This document shows positions 8,091 to 16,545 of a stretch of DNA of 64,000 bases, one piece after another. A program made the translations under genes and the position numbers. The notes beneath the pieces were generated by a model. It ran no database searches, was not told where the DNA came from, and saw only the letters and a list, made by a program, of their open reading frames with translations. The DNA lies in assembly GCF_004570875.1 (NCBI RefSeq), contig NZ_SPQK01000001.1, forward strand, positions 62,001 through 126,000, in the 5' to 3' direction. Positions within the stretch are counted from its first letter, which is position 1. Each line of letters starts with the position of its first letter. The stretch is from Blastococcus sp. CT_GayMR16 (lineage in GTDB: Bacteria > Actinomycetota > Actinomycetes > Mycobacteriales > Geodermatophilaceae).

Positions 8091-9437
8091 GTGGTCGAGG
8101 TCATTCCGCTGGTCGACAGCGGGCTGGGTAACAGTGCCTACCTGGTCGGTATCGGCGGTGGCCGCGCGCTGGTGATCGACCCCAGCCGGGATCTGCGCGC
8201 GGTGGACGCCGCCGCCGAGCGGTACGGGCTCCACGTGGTCGCCGCGGCGGACACCCATCTGCACGCCGACTTCCTCACCGGGGCGACCCGGCTGGCCGCC
8301 CGCGACGACGCGACGGTGTATGCCTCGGCCGTCGGCGGGCGGGAGTTCCCCCACACCGGCCTGGGCGACGGCGACGAGGTCGACCTCGGCGGGCTGACGT
8401 TGCGGGCCTGGGCGACCCCGGGCCACACCGGCGAGCACGTCGCCTACCTGCTGCTCGACGGCGCGATGACCCTGGGGGTGTTCACCGGCGGCTCGCTGAT
8501 CGTCGGCGCCGCGGCCCGCACCGACCTGGCCTCACCGGAGCAGACCGAGCCGCTGGCTCGCGCCCAGTACGCCTCGCTGCAGCGGCTGGCCACGCTGCCC
8601 GACGACACCCCGGTGTGGCCGACGCACGGTGCCGGCTCGTTCTGCTCCGCGCCGCCGGGTGCGGAGCGGACCACCACCATCGGCCGCGAGAAGGCGTCCA
8701 ACCCGCTGCTGGCCGCACCCGATGAGGACGCGTTCGTCACCACGCTGCTGGGCAGCCTGGGCACGTTCCCGCCGTACTTTCTGCGACTGGCCGAGATCAA
8801 CCGCCGTGGGCCGGCACTCCCCCCGGCCGGCAACGCCCTGCCGTCGCTGACGGTTGATCAGGTGATGGGGGCCGCCGGCGCCGAGATGATCGACGTCCGT
8901 CCGCCCGTCGACTACGCCGCCGGGCACGTCCCCGGCTCGCTCGCCAACACCCTGAGGCCGGCGTTCGCGACCTGGCTGGGGTGGCTGGTCCCCGACCCCG
9001 CGACGCCGCTGATGTTCGTCCGCAACGACGATCAGGATCCCGAGGAGATCGTCTGGCAGGCGCGGAAAATCGGCTACGACCACCTCGTCGGCGAACTCGC
9101 CGGTGGCATCTCCGCCTGGGTCGCCGCCGGGCAGCCGGTCGCCACCGTCCCACTGCTGGACGCCGGCGACGTGGACCCCGCCCGGGTCGTCGACGTCCGG
9201 CAGGTGAGCGAGTACGCCGGCGGACACCTGCCGGCCGCCCGCAATGTCGAGCTCGGCTCGCTGCCCAGCGTGAACCTGCCGGCCGGGCCGGTGGTCACGA
9301 TGTGCGGGCACGGCGAGCGGGCCACCACCGCCGCCAGCGTGCTGGAGCGAGCCGGCCACTCCGGCGTCGCCGTCCTCGCCGCAGGCGCCGACGAGTGGGC
9401 GACGGCCACCGGCACCGCTCTCGAGGTGGCCGGGTGA
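8091..9437 (+). CDS. Second MBL-fold persulfide dioxygenase-like protein with two rhodanese domains
   Basis: 448 residues from a GTG. The MBL metal loop is DTHLHADF (His56, His58, Asp60), with TPGHTGEH later. Two rhodanese folds follow (~255-345, without catalytic Cys, and ~355-445 with TMCGHGERA, Cys405). It has the same architecture as 1928-3313 but is clearly a diverged paralogue. It lies between the UAG methyltransferase and an MFS transporter whose start overlaps its stop (GTGA). Confidence 0.9.
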   Translation: MVEVIPLVDSGLGNSAYLVGIGGGRALVIDPSRDLRAVDAAAERYGLHVVAAADTHLHADFLTGATRLAARDDATVYASAVGGREFPHTGLGDGDEVDLGGLTLRAWATPGHTGEHVAYLLLDGAMTLGVFTGGSLIVGAAARTDLASPEQTEPLARAQYASLQRLATLPDDTPVWPTHGAGSFCSAPPGAERTTTIGREKASNPLLAAPDEDAFVTTLLGSLGTFPPYFLRLAEINRRGPALPPAGNALPSLTVDQVMGAAGAEMIDVRPPVDYAAGHVPGSLANTLRPAFATWLGWLVPDPATPLMFVRNDDQDPEEIVWQARKIGYDHLVGELAGGISAWVAAGQPVATVPLLDAGDVDPARVVDVRQVSEYAGGHLPAARNVELGSLPSVNLPAGPVVTMCGHGERATTAASVLERAGHSGVAVLAAGADEWATATGTALEVAG

Positions 9438-10756
9438 GCGCACCGGTGGACGACGCCGGCGTCGCCTGGCCGAGGCCGGTCGGTGCACCGCCGGTGCGGC
9501 TCGGGCTGCGCGCCAACCATGCCCAGTTCATCCTGCTCGTCGCCGTCAACGCACTCGTCGGAGCGACGCTGGGCCAGGAGCGGACCGTCGTGCCGCTGCT
9601 CGCCGAGCAGACGTTCGGCCAGTCGGGCTTCAGCTCCGGACTGCTGTTCATCGTCGCGTTCGGGCTGGTGAAGGCCGTCACGAACTTCTTCGCGGGCACG
9701 TGGTCTGACCGGTTCGGCCGCAAGCCGGTGCTGGTCGCCGGGTGGCTGATCGCGTTGCCGGTGCCGGCCATCCTGATCTGGGGCCCGAGCTGGTGGTGGA
9801 TCGTCGCCGCCAACGTGCTGCTCGGCGTCAACCAGGGACTGACCTGGTCCACCACCGTGATCATGAAGATCGACCTGGTCGGCCCCAGCCGCCGCGGCCT
9901 CGCGATGGGGCTCAACGAGGCAGCCGGCTACGGGGCGGTCGCCGTCACCGCGCTGGCCACCGGCTGGCTGGCCGCGGCCTACGGGCTGCGCCCGGCGCCC
10001 TTCCTGCTCGGCGCCGCCGCCATCGCACTCGGCCTCGGCCTGTCTGGGCTGGCGGTCAAGGAGACCCTCGGGCACGCCCGACTCGAGGCCGCACAGCACG
10101 TCACGACCGACGGCGACCTGCACGCCGAACTGTCCACCCGCGAGGTCGCCGTCCTCACCTCGTTCCGGGAGCGGGCAATGTCTGCGGCCAGCCAGGCCGG
10201 CCTGGTCAACAACGTCAACGACGGCCTGGCCTGGGGCCTCTTCCCTGTGCTGTTCGTCAGCCACGGGCTGTCGGTCGGGCAGGTCGGGGTCCTGGCCGCG
10301 CTCTACCCGGCCGTGTGGGGGGCGGGACAGCTGATCACCGGCGCCCTGTCGGACCGGATCGGCCGCAAGTGGCTCATCGCCACCGGCATGTGGGTGCAGG
10401 CCGCCGCCCTCGGCCTGGGAGCGATCGGCACCACGTTCAGCAGCTGGGCCCTCGCGGCGGTGCTGCTCGGCGCCGGCACCGCGATGGTCTACCCGACACT
10501 GCTCGCCGTGATCGGCGACGTCGCCCACCCGGCCTGGCGCGCCCGCTCGGTAGGCGTGTACCGGCTGTGGCGCGACGGCGGGTTCGCCGTGGGTGCGCTG
10601 CTGGCCGGCGTCCTGGCCGACGCCTACGGGATCCTCACCGCGATCTGGGTCGTCGCCGCGCTGACCGGCGTCTCCGGCGTCGTCGTCGCGGTGCGGATGT
10701 ACGAGACGCACAGTCAGCCCGCCGGCGCCTCCGGTCCGGCCGGCCCGGTGGGATAG
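9434..10756 (+). CDS. MFS transporter
   Basis: 440 residues, 12 predicted membrane helices, with the MFS loop motif GTWSDRFGRKPVLVAG after helix 2 and a second copy GALSDRIGRKWLIATG in the C-terminal half. Starts at a GTG overlapping the MBL-rhodanese stop. Substrate unknown; position in the operon suggests export of a product of the methyltransferase or sulfur enzymes. Confidence 0.88.
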   Translation: MSAPVDDAGVAWPRPVGAPPVRLGLRANHAQFILLVAVNALVGATLGQERTVVPLLAEQTFGQSGFSSGLLFIVAFGLVKAVTNFFAGTWSDRFGRKPVLVAGWLIALPVPAILIWGPSWWWIVAANVLLGVNQGLTWSTTVIMKIDLVGPSRRGLAMGLNEAAGYGAVAVTALATGWLAAAYGLRPAPFLLGAAAIALGLGLSGLAVKETLGHARLEAAQHVTTDGDLHAELSTREVAVLTSFRERAMSAASQAGLVNNVNDGLAWGLFPVLFVSHGLSVGQVGVLAALYPAVWGAGQLITGALSDRIGRKWLIATGMWVQAAALGLGAIGTTFSSWALAAVLLGAGTAMVYPTLLAVIGDVAHPAWRARSVGVYRLWRDGGFAVGALLAGVLADAYGILTAIWVVAALTGVSGVVVAVRMYETHSQPAGASGPAGPVG

Positions 10757-10763
10757 TCCCCGC

Positions 10764-11405
10764 GTGGCAGGCTGCTGCAACCCGCGCGGATGCGACCGCA
10801 TGTTCGATCCCCCGTTCGCGAAGCGGATGGCCGCCCGCTACCGCAAGCGTGGCCTGGACACGACCGCCCGCCGGATGGTCGAACTGCTCAGTCCGGCCGG
10901 TGTGCAGGACGCGACCGTCCTGGAGATCGGCGGTGGGGCCGGCGAGATCCAGCTCGAGCTGCTGCGGGGCGGCGCGGCGTCGGCCACCAACCTCGAGCTG
11001 TCGCCGGCCTACGACGCCGAGGCTGCCCAGCTGCTCGCCGAGGCAGGGCTGGCCGACCGGGTGCAGCGCCGCCTCGTTGACATCGCCGCGGACCCCACCG
11101 CAGTTGAACCCGCCGACATCGTCGTCCTGCACCGCGTCGTCTGCTGCTATCCCGATTACGCGAAGCTCCTCGGCGCGGCCGCCGACCGCGCCCGCCAGCA
11201 GCTCGTGATCAGCTATCCACCGCGCAACCCGATCTCCCGGGCCTTCGTCGCCGGGCAGAACCTCGCGTTTCGACTGGCCGGCCGGGACTTCCGCACCTTC
11301 GTCCACCCCCCGATCGCAATGCTCGCGGTGCTTGCCGAGCACGGCCTCCACCCCTCCGCCGCATACCGCGGACCGGTGTGGCAGGTCGCGGCGGCCACCC
11401 GCTGA
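10764..11405 (+). CDS. SAM-dependent methyltransferase with N-terminal Cys cluster
   Basis: 213 residues from a GTG 7 bases after the MFS stop. SAM motif I is VLEIGGGAGEIQLEL near residue 53. The N-terminus has MAGCCNPRGCDRMF, three cysteines in eight residues, which could hold a metal or soft metalloid. VVCCYPDY is another Cys pair near residue 127. Likely the last gene of the operon from 6571; substrate not known. Confidence 0.82.
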   Translation: MAGCCNPRGCDRMFDPPFAKRMAARYRKRGLDTTARRMVELLSPAGVQDATVLEIGGGAGEIQLELLRGGAASATNLELSPAYDAEAAQLLAEAGLADRVQRRLVDIAADPTAVEPADIVVLHRVVCCYPDYAKLLGAAADRARQQLVISYPPRNPISRAFVAGQNLAFRLAGRDFRTFVHPPIAMLAVLAEHGLHPSAAYRGPVWQVAAATR

Positions 11406-11422
11406 ACGCCGAGAACGTGGCG

Positions 11423-11974
11423 ATGACCGCCTCCCCGAGGTCCCCGGTGGACCGACAGGCGATCAGCCGAGACCTCGAGACGTCCCGACGCCTATTGCAC
11501 GAGTTGCTCGTAGCCGGCACCGGTGATCTACGACGGCGCAGCGACGGCACCCGGTGGACCAACGAGCAGCTGCTGTTCCACATGGTCTTCGGCTTCATGG
11601 TCGTGCGGGTGCTGCTCCGGCTCGTCCGACTGCTCGGCAGGCTGCCGGCGACGGTGGGCGGCAGCTTCGCCGCCGTGCTCGACTCCGCCCGGCGCCCGTT
11701 CGACGTCGTCAACTACTGGGGATCCCGGGGCGCCGCGCTGGTGTTCGACCACGCCCGGATGGGTTGGATCTGCGACCGCACCATCACCGCCCTGCAGCGC
11801 CACCTGGCAGGGGAGTCCGAGGACAGCCTGCACCGCGGGATGGCCTTCCCGACCAGCTGGGACCCGTATTTCGCCCCGCACATGACGCTGGCCGACGTCT
11901 ACCGGTACCCGACCCGGCACTTCGAGCACCACCGTCGACAGCTCACCCTGCGCCCTGGTACCGGCAGCACCTGA
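11423..11974 (+). CDS. DinB-like four-helix protein
   Basis: 183 residues. It reads as a DinB/YfiT-type bundle: WTNEQLLFHMVFGFMVV near residue 48 and a C-terminal DVYRYPTRHFEHHRRQL, with the His positions typical of the family metal site. Chosen ATG follows the preceding stop by 17 bases; the ribosome site is weak. Function unknown; such proteins often act in thiol (mycothiol or bacillithiol) transfer. Confidence 0.72.
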   Translation: MTASPRSPVDRQAISRDLETSRRLLHELLVAGTGDLRRRSDGTRWTNEQLLFHMVFGFMVVRVLLRLVRLLGRLPATVGGSFAAVLDSARRPFDVVNYWGSRGAALVFDHARMGWICDRTITALQRHLAGESEDSLHRGMAFPTSWDPYFAPHMTLADVYRYPTRHFEHHRRQLTLRPGTGST

Positions 11975-12011
11975 CCGACACCAGCCGCCACCGCCCCCCG
12001 GGCCACCGACT

Positions 12012-12340
12012 GTGTCGCTGCTGTACCTCGACGGCTGCCCGAACTTGCGGAGGCCGACGCGTGCGTGCGCCGGGCTCTGCGCGAGGCCGGAGTGGCCGAG
12101 GACGTGCTGATTCTGCGCCGGGCGGAGGCTCCGGCGGAGGTGGCGCGGTTGTTGTCGGGGCTCGCCGACCGTGCTGGCCACCGGCGGGGACCCGATCACT
12201 GATCCTTTCCGCGCCGGTCGGGCTGGCCTGGTGTGCCGGACGACCCCGAGCTCAGCGGGGTCCCGAGGATCGATGAGTTGACCGCCGCCCTGCGCTACGC
12301 CCGGAAGCTGCCCGGACCCGCCCCGCCCTGTGACACTCGG
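12012..12340 (+). pseudogene. Thioredoxin-like protein remnant, several frameshifts
   Basis: Starts at a GTG with SLLYLDGCPN, the opening of the small one-Cys thioredoxin-like proteins found in mercury/metal gene sets. The later segments EADACVRRALREAGVAEDV, then LATGGDP, and finally VPDDPELSGVPRIDELTAALR follow in order but in different frames. At least two frameshifts, so a decayed gene. Confidence 0.65.
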
Positions 12341-12364
12341 CTCCGGATCGGAAGGGACGGTCAC

Positions 12365-12667
12365 GTGGCGGAGACGCAGTCAGCAGTCGACGAGTCGGCG
12401 GCCAAGTGCAGTGCTGGTGCTGCGGTCAGCGCCACCCCGCGGAGACCGTCGTACACCTGGGTGATCATCCCGAGGTCGCCTGTGTACCGGATGCGCCCAC
12501 TTCATGCACCAGCGGGCCGGGGCATCGAGGACACGCTGCAGCCCTCGCCCGCGGCCCGCGCGCGGGACGCGCTCTGGGCCATCCGGAGCGTGATCGTCGC
12601 GCGGCGCTGGCACGGCAGGCCGGTGATCGGTGGGGTGCTGCGATGGCTGGGGGCTCGCCTGCCGTGA
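12365..12667 (+). pseudogene. Zn-ribbon-like small protein, frameshifted
   Basis: Segment CWCCGQRHPAETVVHLGDHP has a CxxC knuckle and continues, after shifts near 12405 and 12480, into HFMHQRA and the C-terminus IEDTLQPSPAARARDALWAI. The order of pieces suggests one original gene of about 100 residues broken by two frameshifts. Confidence 0.55.
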
Positions 12668-12905
12668 GCACGGCCGGCTGGGACGCTCCACCGCATGACG
12701 GTGGCCCGCTCATTCTGCTGTCCCTGCTGGCAGCCGTGGCGGAGATCGGCGGCGCCTGGCTGCCTTTGGCGGGGCGTTCGTCGTCGGCAGCTTGGCCTGG
12801 GGCATGGTCGCCGACTGCTTCCGACGCGACCGCTATGACGTGATCGGCGCGCTCCTCTGCCTCGTTGGCGTGGTCGTGATCATGTCCGCCCCGCGACAGG
12901 CGTAG
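12664..12905 (+). pseudogene. YnfA/UPF0060 membrane protein, internally deleted
   Basis: The first part ([18 protein letters not shown]) is the first helix of YnfA. The end ([18 protein letters not shown], then [16 protein letters not shown]) is its last helix. The ~40 residues between are gone and the two parts are in different frames. YnfA is a four-helix SMR-like protein, so this copy cannot work. Confidence 0.75.
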
Positions 12906-13211
12906 GTGTCTCGTGCCAGGACGTTGCCCGGCTCGACCCCTCGAGCTGCTCACCCGGGCGACCGTCGCCGCCGAGATCGTCGTCCTCGCATGGTGGTCGT
13001 CGTGGGGCCGGCCGCCGGGCACCCGCAGGCCGCTCATCTGGCCCGCCTGACCGGGCACGGACTCTTCGGCGTGCTCCAGGCGGCCAGGTTCCTCTTTTCG
13101 CCTTCGCGTGATGGGGCTGGCCGTGCTGCGCTGCCGTGGCTGTCCCGTCACCACGTGAGAACGGGCTGACGCCAACATCTGCGGCCCGTCGACGACGATG
13201 GGTGTCGACTA

Positions 13212-13235
13212 CTATCTACGTATGCGCGCAGATAG
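13212..13235 (+). promoter_or_regulatory. ArsR-type operator over the start of the KmtR-like gene
   Basis: Inverted repeat CTATCT (13212-13217) and AGATAG (13230-13235) with 12 bases between, overlapping the proposed ATG at 13222. Position and form fit autoregulation by an ArsR/SmtB sensor. Confidence 0.5.
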
Positions 13236-13611
13236 CCAGTCTTGTCGGCGATCGCTTCCCGATGATCAGGTCGACCTCGTCGTCGAGGGATTCAGGATGC
13301 TGGCCGACGGCACTCGCGTGCGGATCCTGTGGGCGCTGATCGGCCGGGAGCTCGCGGTCAACGAGCTGGCCGCCGAAGTCGGGAAGCTGCCGGCGTCGGT
13401 GTCCCAGCATCTGGCCAAGCTGCGGATGACCCGGCTGGTGCAGACCCGCCGCGAGGGCACCCAGGTCTTCTACCGGCTGGAGAACGAGCACGTCGCCCAG
13501 TTGGTGACCGACGCGATCCACAACGCCGAACACACCAGCCCGGGTATCCCGGGGCATCACCTCGCCGACGCCGACCTCGTGCAGTTGCACCGTGACGTCG
13601 AGGGCGCCTGA
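13222..13611 (+). CDS. ArsR/SmtB metal sensor, KmtR/NmtR-like
   Basis: 130 residues. Winged helix with LPASVSQHLAKLRMTRLVQTRR as recognition region. The C-terminal helix and tail hold DAIHNAEH and GHHLADADLVQLH; such Asp/His sets form the helix-5 nickel/cobalt/zinc site of KmtR, NmtR and CzrA. It is followed one base later by a CDF exporter, the same pairing as mycobacterial KmtR with its CDF target. So Ni/Co or Zn efflux control is likely. Confidence 0.82.
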   Translation: MRADSQSCRRSLPDDQVDLVVEGFRMLADGTRVRILWALIGRELAVNELAAEVGKLPASVSQHLAKLRMTRLVQTRREGTQVFYRLENEHVAQLVTDAIHNAEHTSPGIPGHHLADADLVQLHRDVEGA

Positions 13612-13612
13612 G

Positions 13613-14632
13613 ATGACTCAGCACCAGGACCCCGACCATGCCGACCAGCACGGCGACGATCACCACGAGCACGCCGGCGGGGTGCGCGGCTGGCTGGGTG
13701 GACTGCTCTCCCCGCACAGCCACGACGCGGCCGATTCGGTGGACTCGGCGCTGGAGTCCTCGGCCCAGGGCATCCGGGCGGTGAAGATCAGTCTGATCGC
13801 CCTGACGGTTACCGCGGTCCTGCAGCTGCTGGTCGTCGCAGTCAGCGGGTCTGTGGCACTGCTGGCCGACACCATCCACAACGGCTCCGACGCTCTGACC
13901 GCGGTGCCCCTGTGGATCGCCTTCGTCGTCGGGCGGCGGGCCGCCACCCGCCGCTACACGTACGGATACGGCCGCGCCGAGGACCTGGCCGGGCTGTTCA
14001 TCGTCGCGATGATCGCCCTGTCCGCTGTCGTAGCCGGCGTCGAAGCGATCCGGCGCCTGATCGACCCCTCCCCCGTACAGCACCTGGGCTGGGTGGCGCT
14101 GGCCGGGCTGGTCGGGTTCGCGGGCAACGAACTGGTCGCCGTCTACCGGATCCGGGTCGGGCGCCAGATCGGCTCGGCGGCGCTGGTCGCCGACGGCCTG
14201 CACGCGCGAACCGACGGGCTGACCTCGCTCGCGGTGCTTGCCGGCGCCGGCGGGGTCGCAGCTGGGTTTCCCCTCGCCGACCCGATCGTCGGCCTGCTGA
14301 TCACCGTGGCGATCCTGTCGGTGCTGCGCACCGCCGTCCGCGACGTCTACCGGAGGCTGATGGATGCCGTCGACCCACACCTTGTCGACCAAGCCGAGGC
14401 GGTCCTCTTGGCCACGCCGGGCGTGACCGGGGTACGCCGAGTGCGGATGCGCTGGCTCGGCCACTCACTGCATGCCGAGGCCGACCTGGACATCGACGGC
14501 TCCGTGAGCCTCACCGACGCCCACACACTTGCCCACGACGCCGAGCACCGGCTCACCCACGAGGTGCCCAAGCTGCGCAGCGCGGCGATACACGCCTACC
14601 CCGCGTCCCGATACGACGTCATTTCAGGTTGA
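13613..14632 (+). CDS. Cation diffusion facilitator exporter
   Basis: 339 residues. His-rich N-terminus (HADQHGDDHHEH), then six helices with the CDF metal site ALLADTIHNGSDAL (residues ~84-97) and LVADGLHARTDGL, and a cytoplasmic C-terminal domain ending in a His/Asp-rich stretch. Controlled by the adjacent KmtR-like sensor; probable Ni/Co/Zn/Fe efflux. Confidence 0.9.
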   Translation: MTQHQDPDHADQHGDDHHEHAGGVRGWLGGLLSPHSHDAADSVDSALESSAQGIRAVKISLIALTVTAVLQLLVVAVSGSVALLADTIHNGSDALTAVPLWIAFVVGRRAATRRYTYGYGRAEDLAGLFIVAMIALSAVVAGVEAIRRLIDPSPVQHLGWVALAGLVGFAGNELVAVYRIRVGRQIGSAALVADGLHARTDGLTSLAVLAGAGGVAAGFPLADPIVGLLITVAILSVLRTAVRDVYRRLMDAVDPHLVDQAEAVLLATPGVTGVRRVRMRWLGHSLHAEADLDIDGSVSLTDAHTLAHDAEHRLTHEVPKLRSAAIHAYPASRYDVISG

Positions 14633-14699
14633 TCGCCTGTAAGGACAGGTGTGGACATTCCTCCAAGCAGGAGACACACGACCGTGTGATGCCGAGGCG

Positions 14700-15135
14700 A
14701 CCGGTGCCCGCGCCGATCGCGATGCCCGGGTCTGCCCGGGCGAGGGCCGGGGCGTCGTTGACCCCGTCGCCCACCAGGGCCACCTTCCTGCCGGCACGCC
14801 GCAGTTCGCCGACCGTGTCCGCCTTGTCCCCCGGCAGCACCTCGGCGATCACGCCGTCGCTGCCCAGCTGCGCGGCGATGCGCTCCGCCGTCGGCTGGTT
14901 GTCGCCCGTCAGCATGACGACCTCGATGCCGGACTCGGGCAGAGCAACCACCGCTACGGAGGCCGTCTCACGCGGGGCGTCGGCCAGGGCGATCACACCG
15001 GCACCACGACCTTCGACGGCGACGAGGACCGCGGTGCGGCCGGCGGCGGCCAGCTCGTCGCGACGTTCGGCGAGGTCCCTCAGGTCGATGCCCTCGGAGT
15101 CCATGAGCCGCCGGCAGACGATCCGCTCACTGGCC
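14700..15135 (-). pseudogene. P-type metal ATPase fragment (HAD domain)
   Basis: Residues read from RRLMDSEG through VVMLTGDNQPTAERI and [12 protein letters not shown] to IAIGAGT, then similarity stops. Neither the phosphorylation DKTG nor any membrane segment is left. It is very close to the same region of the ATPase at 17709-20237, so it is a remnant of a duplicated or recombined copy. Confidence 0.8.
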
Positions 15136-15164
15136 GAGGCACCAGGATCGAGCGCAGAGCCAGG

Positions 15165-15315
15165 GGGGCTGCCCGGCTCACTGCCGCATTGCGTCGGCGG
15201 TCCGTTGCTGCTGCTCCTCGTCGCGATCTTGTCGATCTACAAGCCCCGGGGGGTGAGGCGGTACGGCTGGCGCAAGCAGCAGGAAAGGCAACGCGACCAA
15301 CTCAAGGCGCCCACC
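15165..15315 (+). pseudogene. C-terminal fragment of a membrane protein like 39400-39930
   Basis: The frame reads LPGSLPHCVGG, a run of Leu, then SIYKPRG and RYGWRKQ, matching the last ~45 residues of the intact protein at 39400-39930. No upstream part is present; it abuts the ATPase fragment, so two unrelated remnants are joined here. Confidence 0.75.
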
Positions 15316-15395
15316 CCCTGGCGACATGACGTCTCCGTCCGACAGCGCCCTGCCCCCTCCAGGCCATCGCCGTTACTGGAACCGGACACGCGCAG

Positions 15396-15419
15396 CTGTA
15401 TTCAGCCAAAGCTGTACAG
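15396..15419 (+). promoter_or_regulatory. Possible CmtR-type operator
   Basis: Inverted repeat CTGTA (15396-15400) and TACAG (15415-15419), 11 bases before the start of the CmtR-like gene. Short arms, so tentative. Confidence 0.35.
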
Positions 15420-15429
15420 TCGCGTCGTG

Positions 15430-15756
15430 ATGCCAGTTCTGCACGCCGAGGTCCTTGCCCGCTTCGGCCATGCCCTGTCCGACCCCACCCGCACGCGGCT
15501 CCTGCTCGCGCTGCGAGAGGGCCCCGGTTATCCGGCCGAACTGGCCGAATCGCTCGGGGTGACCCGGCAGAACCTGTCCAACCATCTCGCGTGCCTGCGC
15601 GGCTGCGGCCTGGTCATCGCCGTCCCAGAGGGCCGACGCTCGCGCTACGAGCTGACAGACGCCCGCCTGGCGCACGCACTGGGCGACCTGCTGGGTGTCG
15701 TACTCGCCGTCGACCCCGACGCTTGCGCGGCCGCGGCGACCGAGGACTGCTGCTGA
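15430..15756 (+). CDS. cmtR: CmtR-like Cd/Pb-sensing ArsR repressor
   Basis: 108 residues. The recognition helix contains NLSNHLACLRGCGLV, with the CmtR cysteines equivalent to Cys57 and Cys61. The C-terminus DACAAAATEDCC supplies the third ligand (Cys102 in Mycobacterium CmtR). The body is closely like CmtR (FGHALSDPTRTRLLLALREG). Stop overlaps the next start (TGATG), so it is co-transcribed with a CDF exporter, presumably a Cd/Pb/Zn efflux unit. Confidence 0.88.
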   Translation: MPVLHAEVLARFGHALSDPTRTRLLLALREGPGYPAELAESLGVTRQNLSNHLACLRGCGLVIAVPEGRRSRYELTDARLAHALGDLLGVVLAVDPDACAAAATEDCC

Positions 15757-16502
15757 TGAGCGCCCAGTTCCTGCCCCTGATGCCTTCCACGACGGCGGCC
15801 GACCCCTCCCCGGAGCGCCGCGCACTCTTGGGCCGTCGCATCAGGCTGTTCGTGATCGCGACGATCACCTACAACGTCATCGAGGCCGCGGTCGCGCTGA
15901 TCGCGGGCACGCGGGCCTCCTCCTCGGCGCTCATCGGCTTCGGCCTGGACTCGGTGATCGAGGTGACGTCCGCGTTGGCCGTCGGGTGGCAGTTCGCCGG
16001 CCGCGACCCCGAGGCCCGGGAGCGGGTGGCGCTCAAGGTCATCTCCGTGTCCTTCTTCGCTCTGGCCGCCTTCGTCGCCGTGGACGCCGTCCGCGCCCTC
16101 CTCGGTACCGGGGAGGCCGAGCACTCCCCCGTCGGGCTGGTGCTGGCGGCAGTGAGCCTGGCGATCATGCCGGTGCTGTCCTACGCGCAGCGCCGCGCGG
16201 GCCGCGAACTCAAATCAGCCTCCGCAGTCGCCGACTCCAAGCAGACGCTGCTCTGCACGTACCTGTCCGCCGTCCTGCTCGTCGGCCTGGCGCTCAACAG
16301 CCTGTTCGGCTGGTCCTGGGCCGATCCCATCTCTGCCCTCGTGATCGCCGCGGTAGCGGTCAAGGAGGGCCGGGAGGCATGGCGGGGCGACGCCTGCTGC
16401 TCTCCGGCCGCAGCACTCCGCCCTGGAGCGACCGCTGACGAGGACAACTGCGGCTGCGCACCAGACTGCGCCTGCTGCGGCCCTGCTGAAAGAGCGTTGT
16501 GA
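15756..16502 (+). CDS. CDF-like cation transporter with Cys-rich tail
   Basis: 248 residues with about five or six hydrophobic helices (TITYNVIEAAVALIAG, then GFGLDSVIEVTSAL, the CDF-type site) and no long cytoplasmic domain. The tail CGCAPDCACC at residues ~231-240 is a probable soft-metal ligand site. Coupled to the CmtR-like sensor. Confidence 0.85.
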   Translation: MSAQFLPLMPSTTAADPSPERRALLGRRIRLFVIATITYNVIEAAVALIAGTRASSSALIGFGLDSVIEVTSALAVGWQFAGRDPEARERVALKVISVSFFALAAFVAVDAVRALLGTGEAEHSPVGLVLAAVSLAIMPVLSYAQRRAGRELKSASAVADSKQTLLCTYLSAVLLVGLALNSLFGWSWADPISALVIAAVAVKEGREAWRGDACCSPAAALRPGATADEDNCGCAPDCACCGPAERAL

Positions 16503-16545
16503 GCATCGAGGCCCGAATCCTCGCGGCACCTGCATCGGTCTCCCA

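Noticed and set aside
14619-15104. Stand-alone HAD hydrolase of 161 residues
   Set aside because: It is the central part of a P-type ATPase without the phosphorylation motif, and its C-terminus past IAIGAGT is unrelated sequence.
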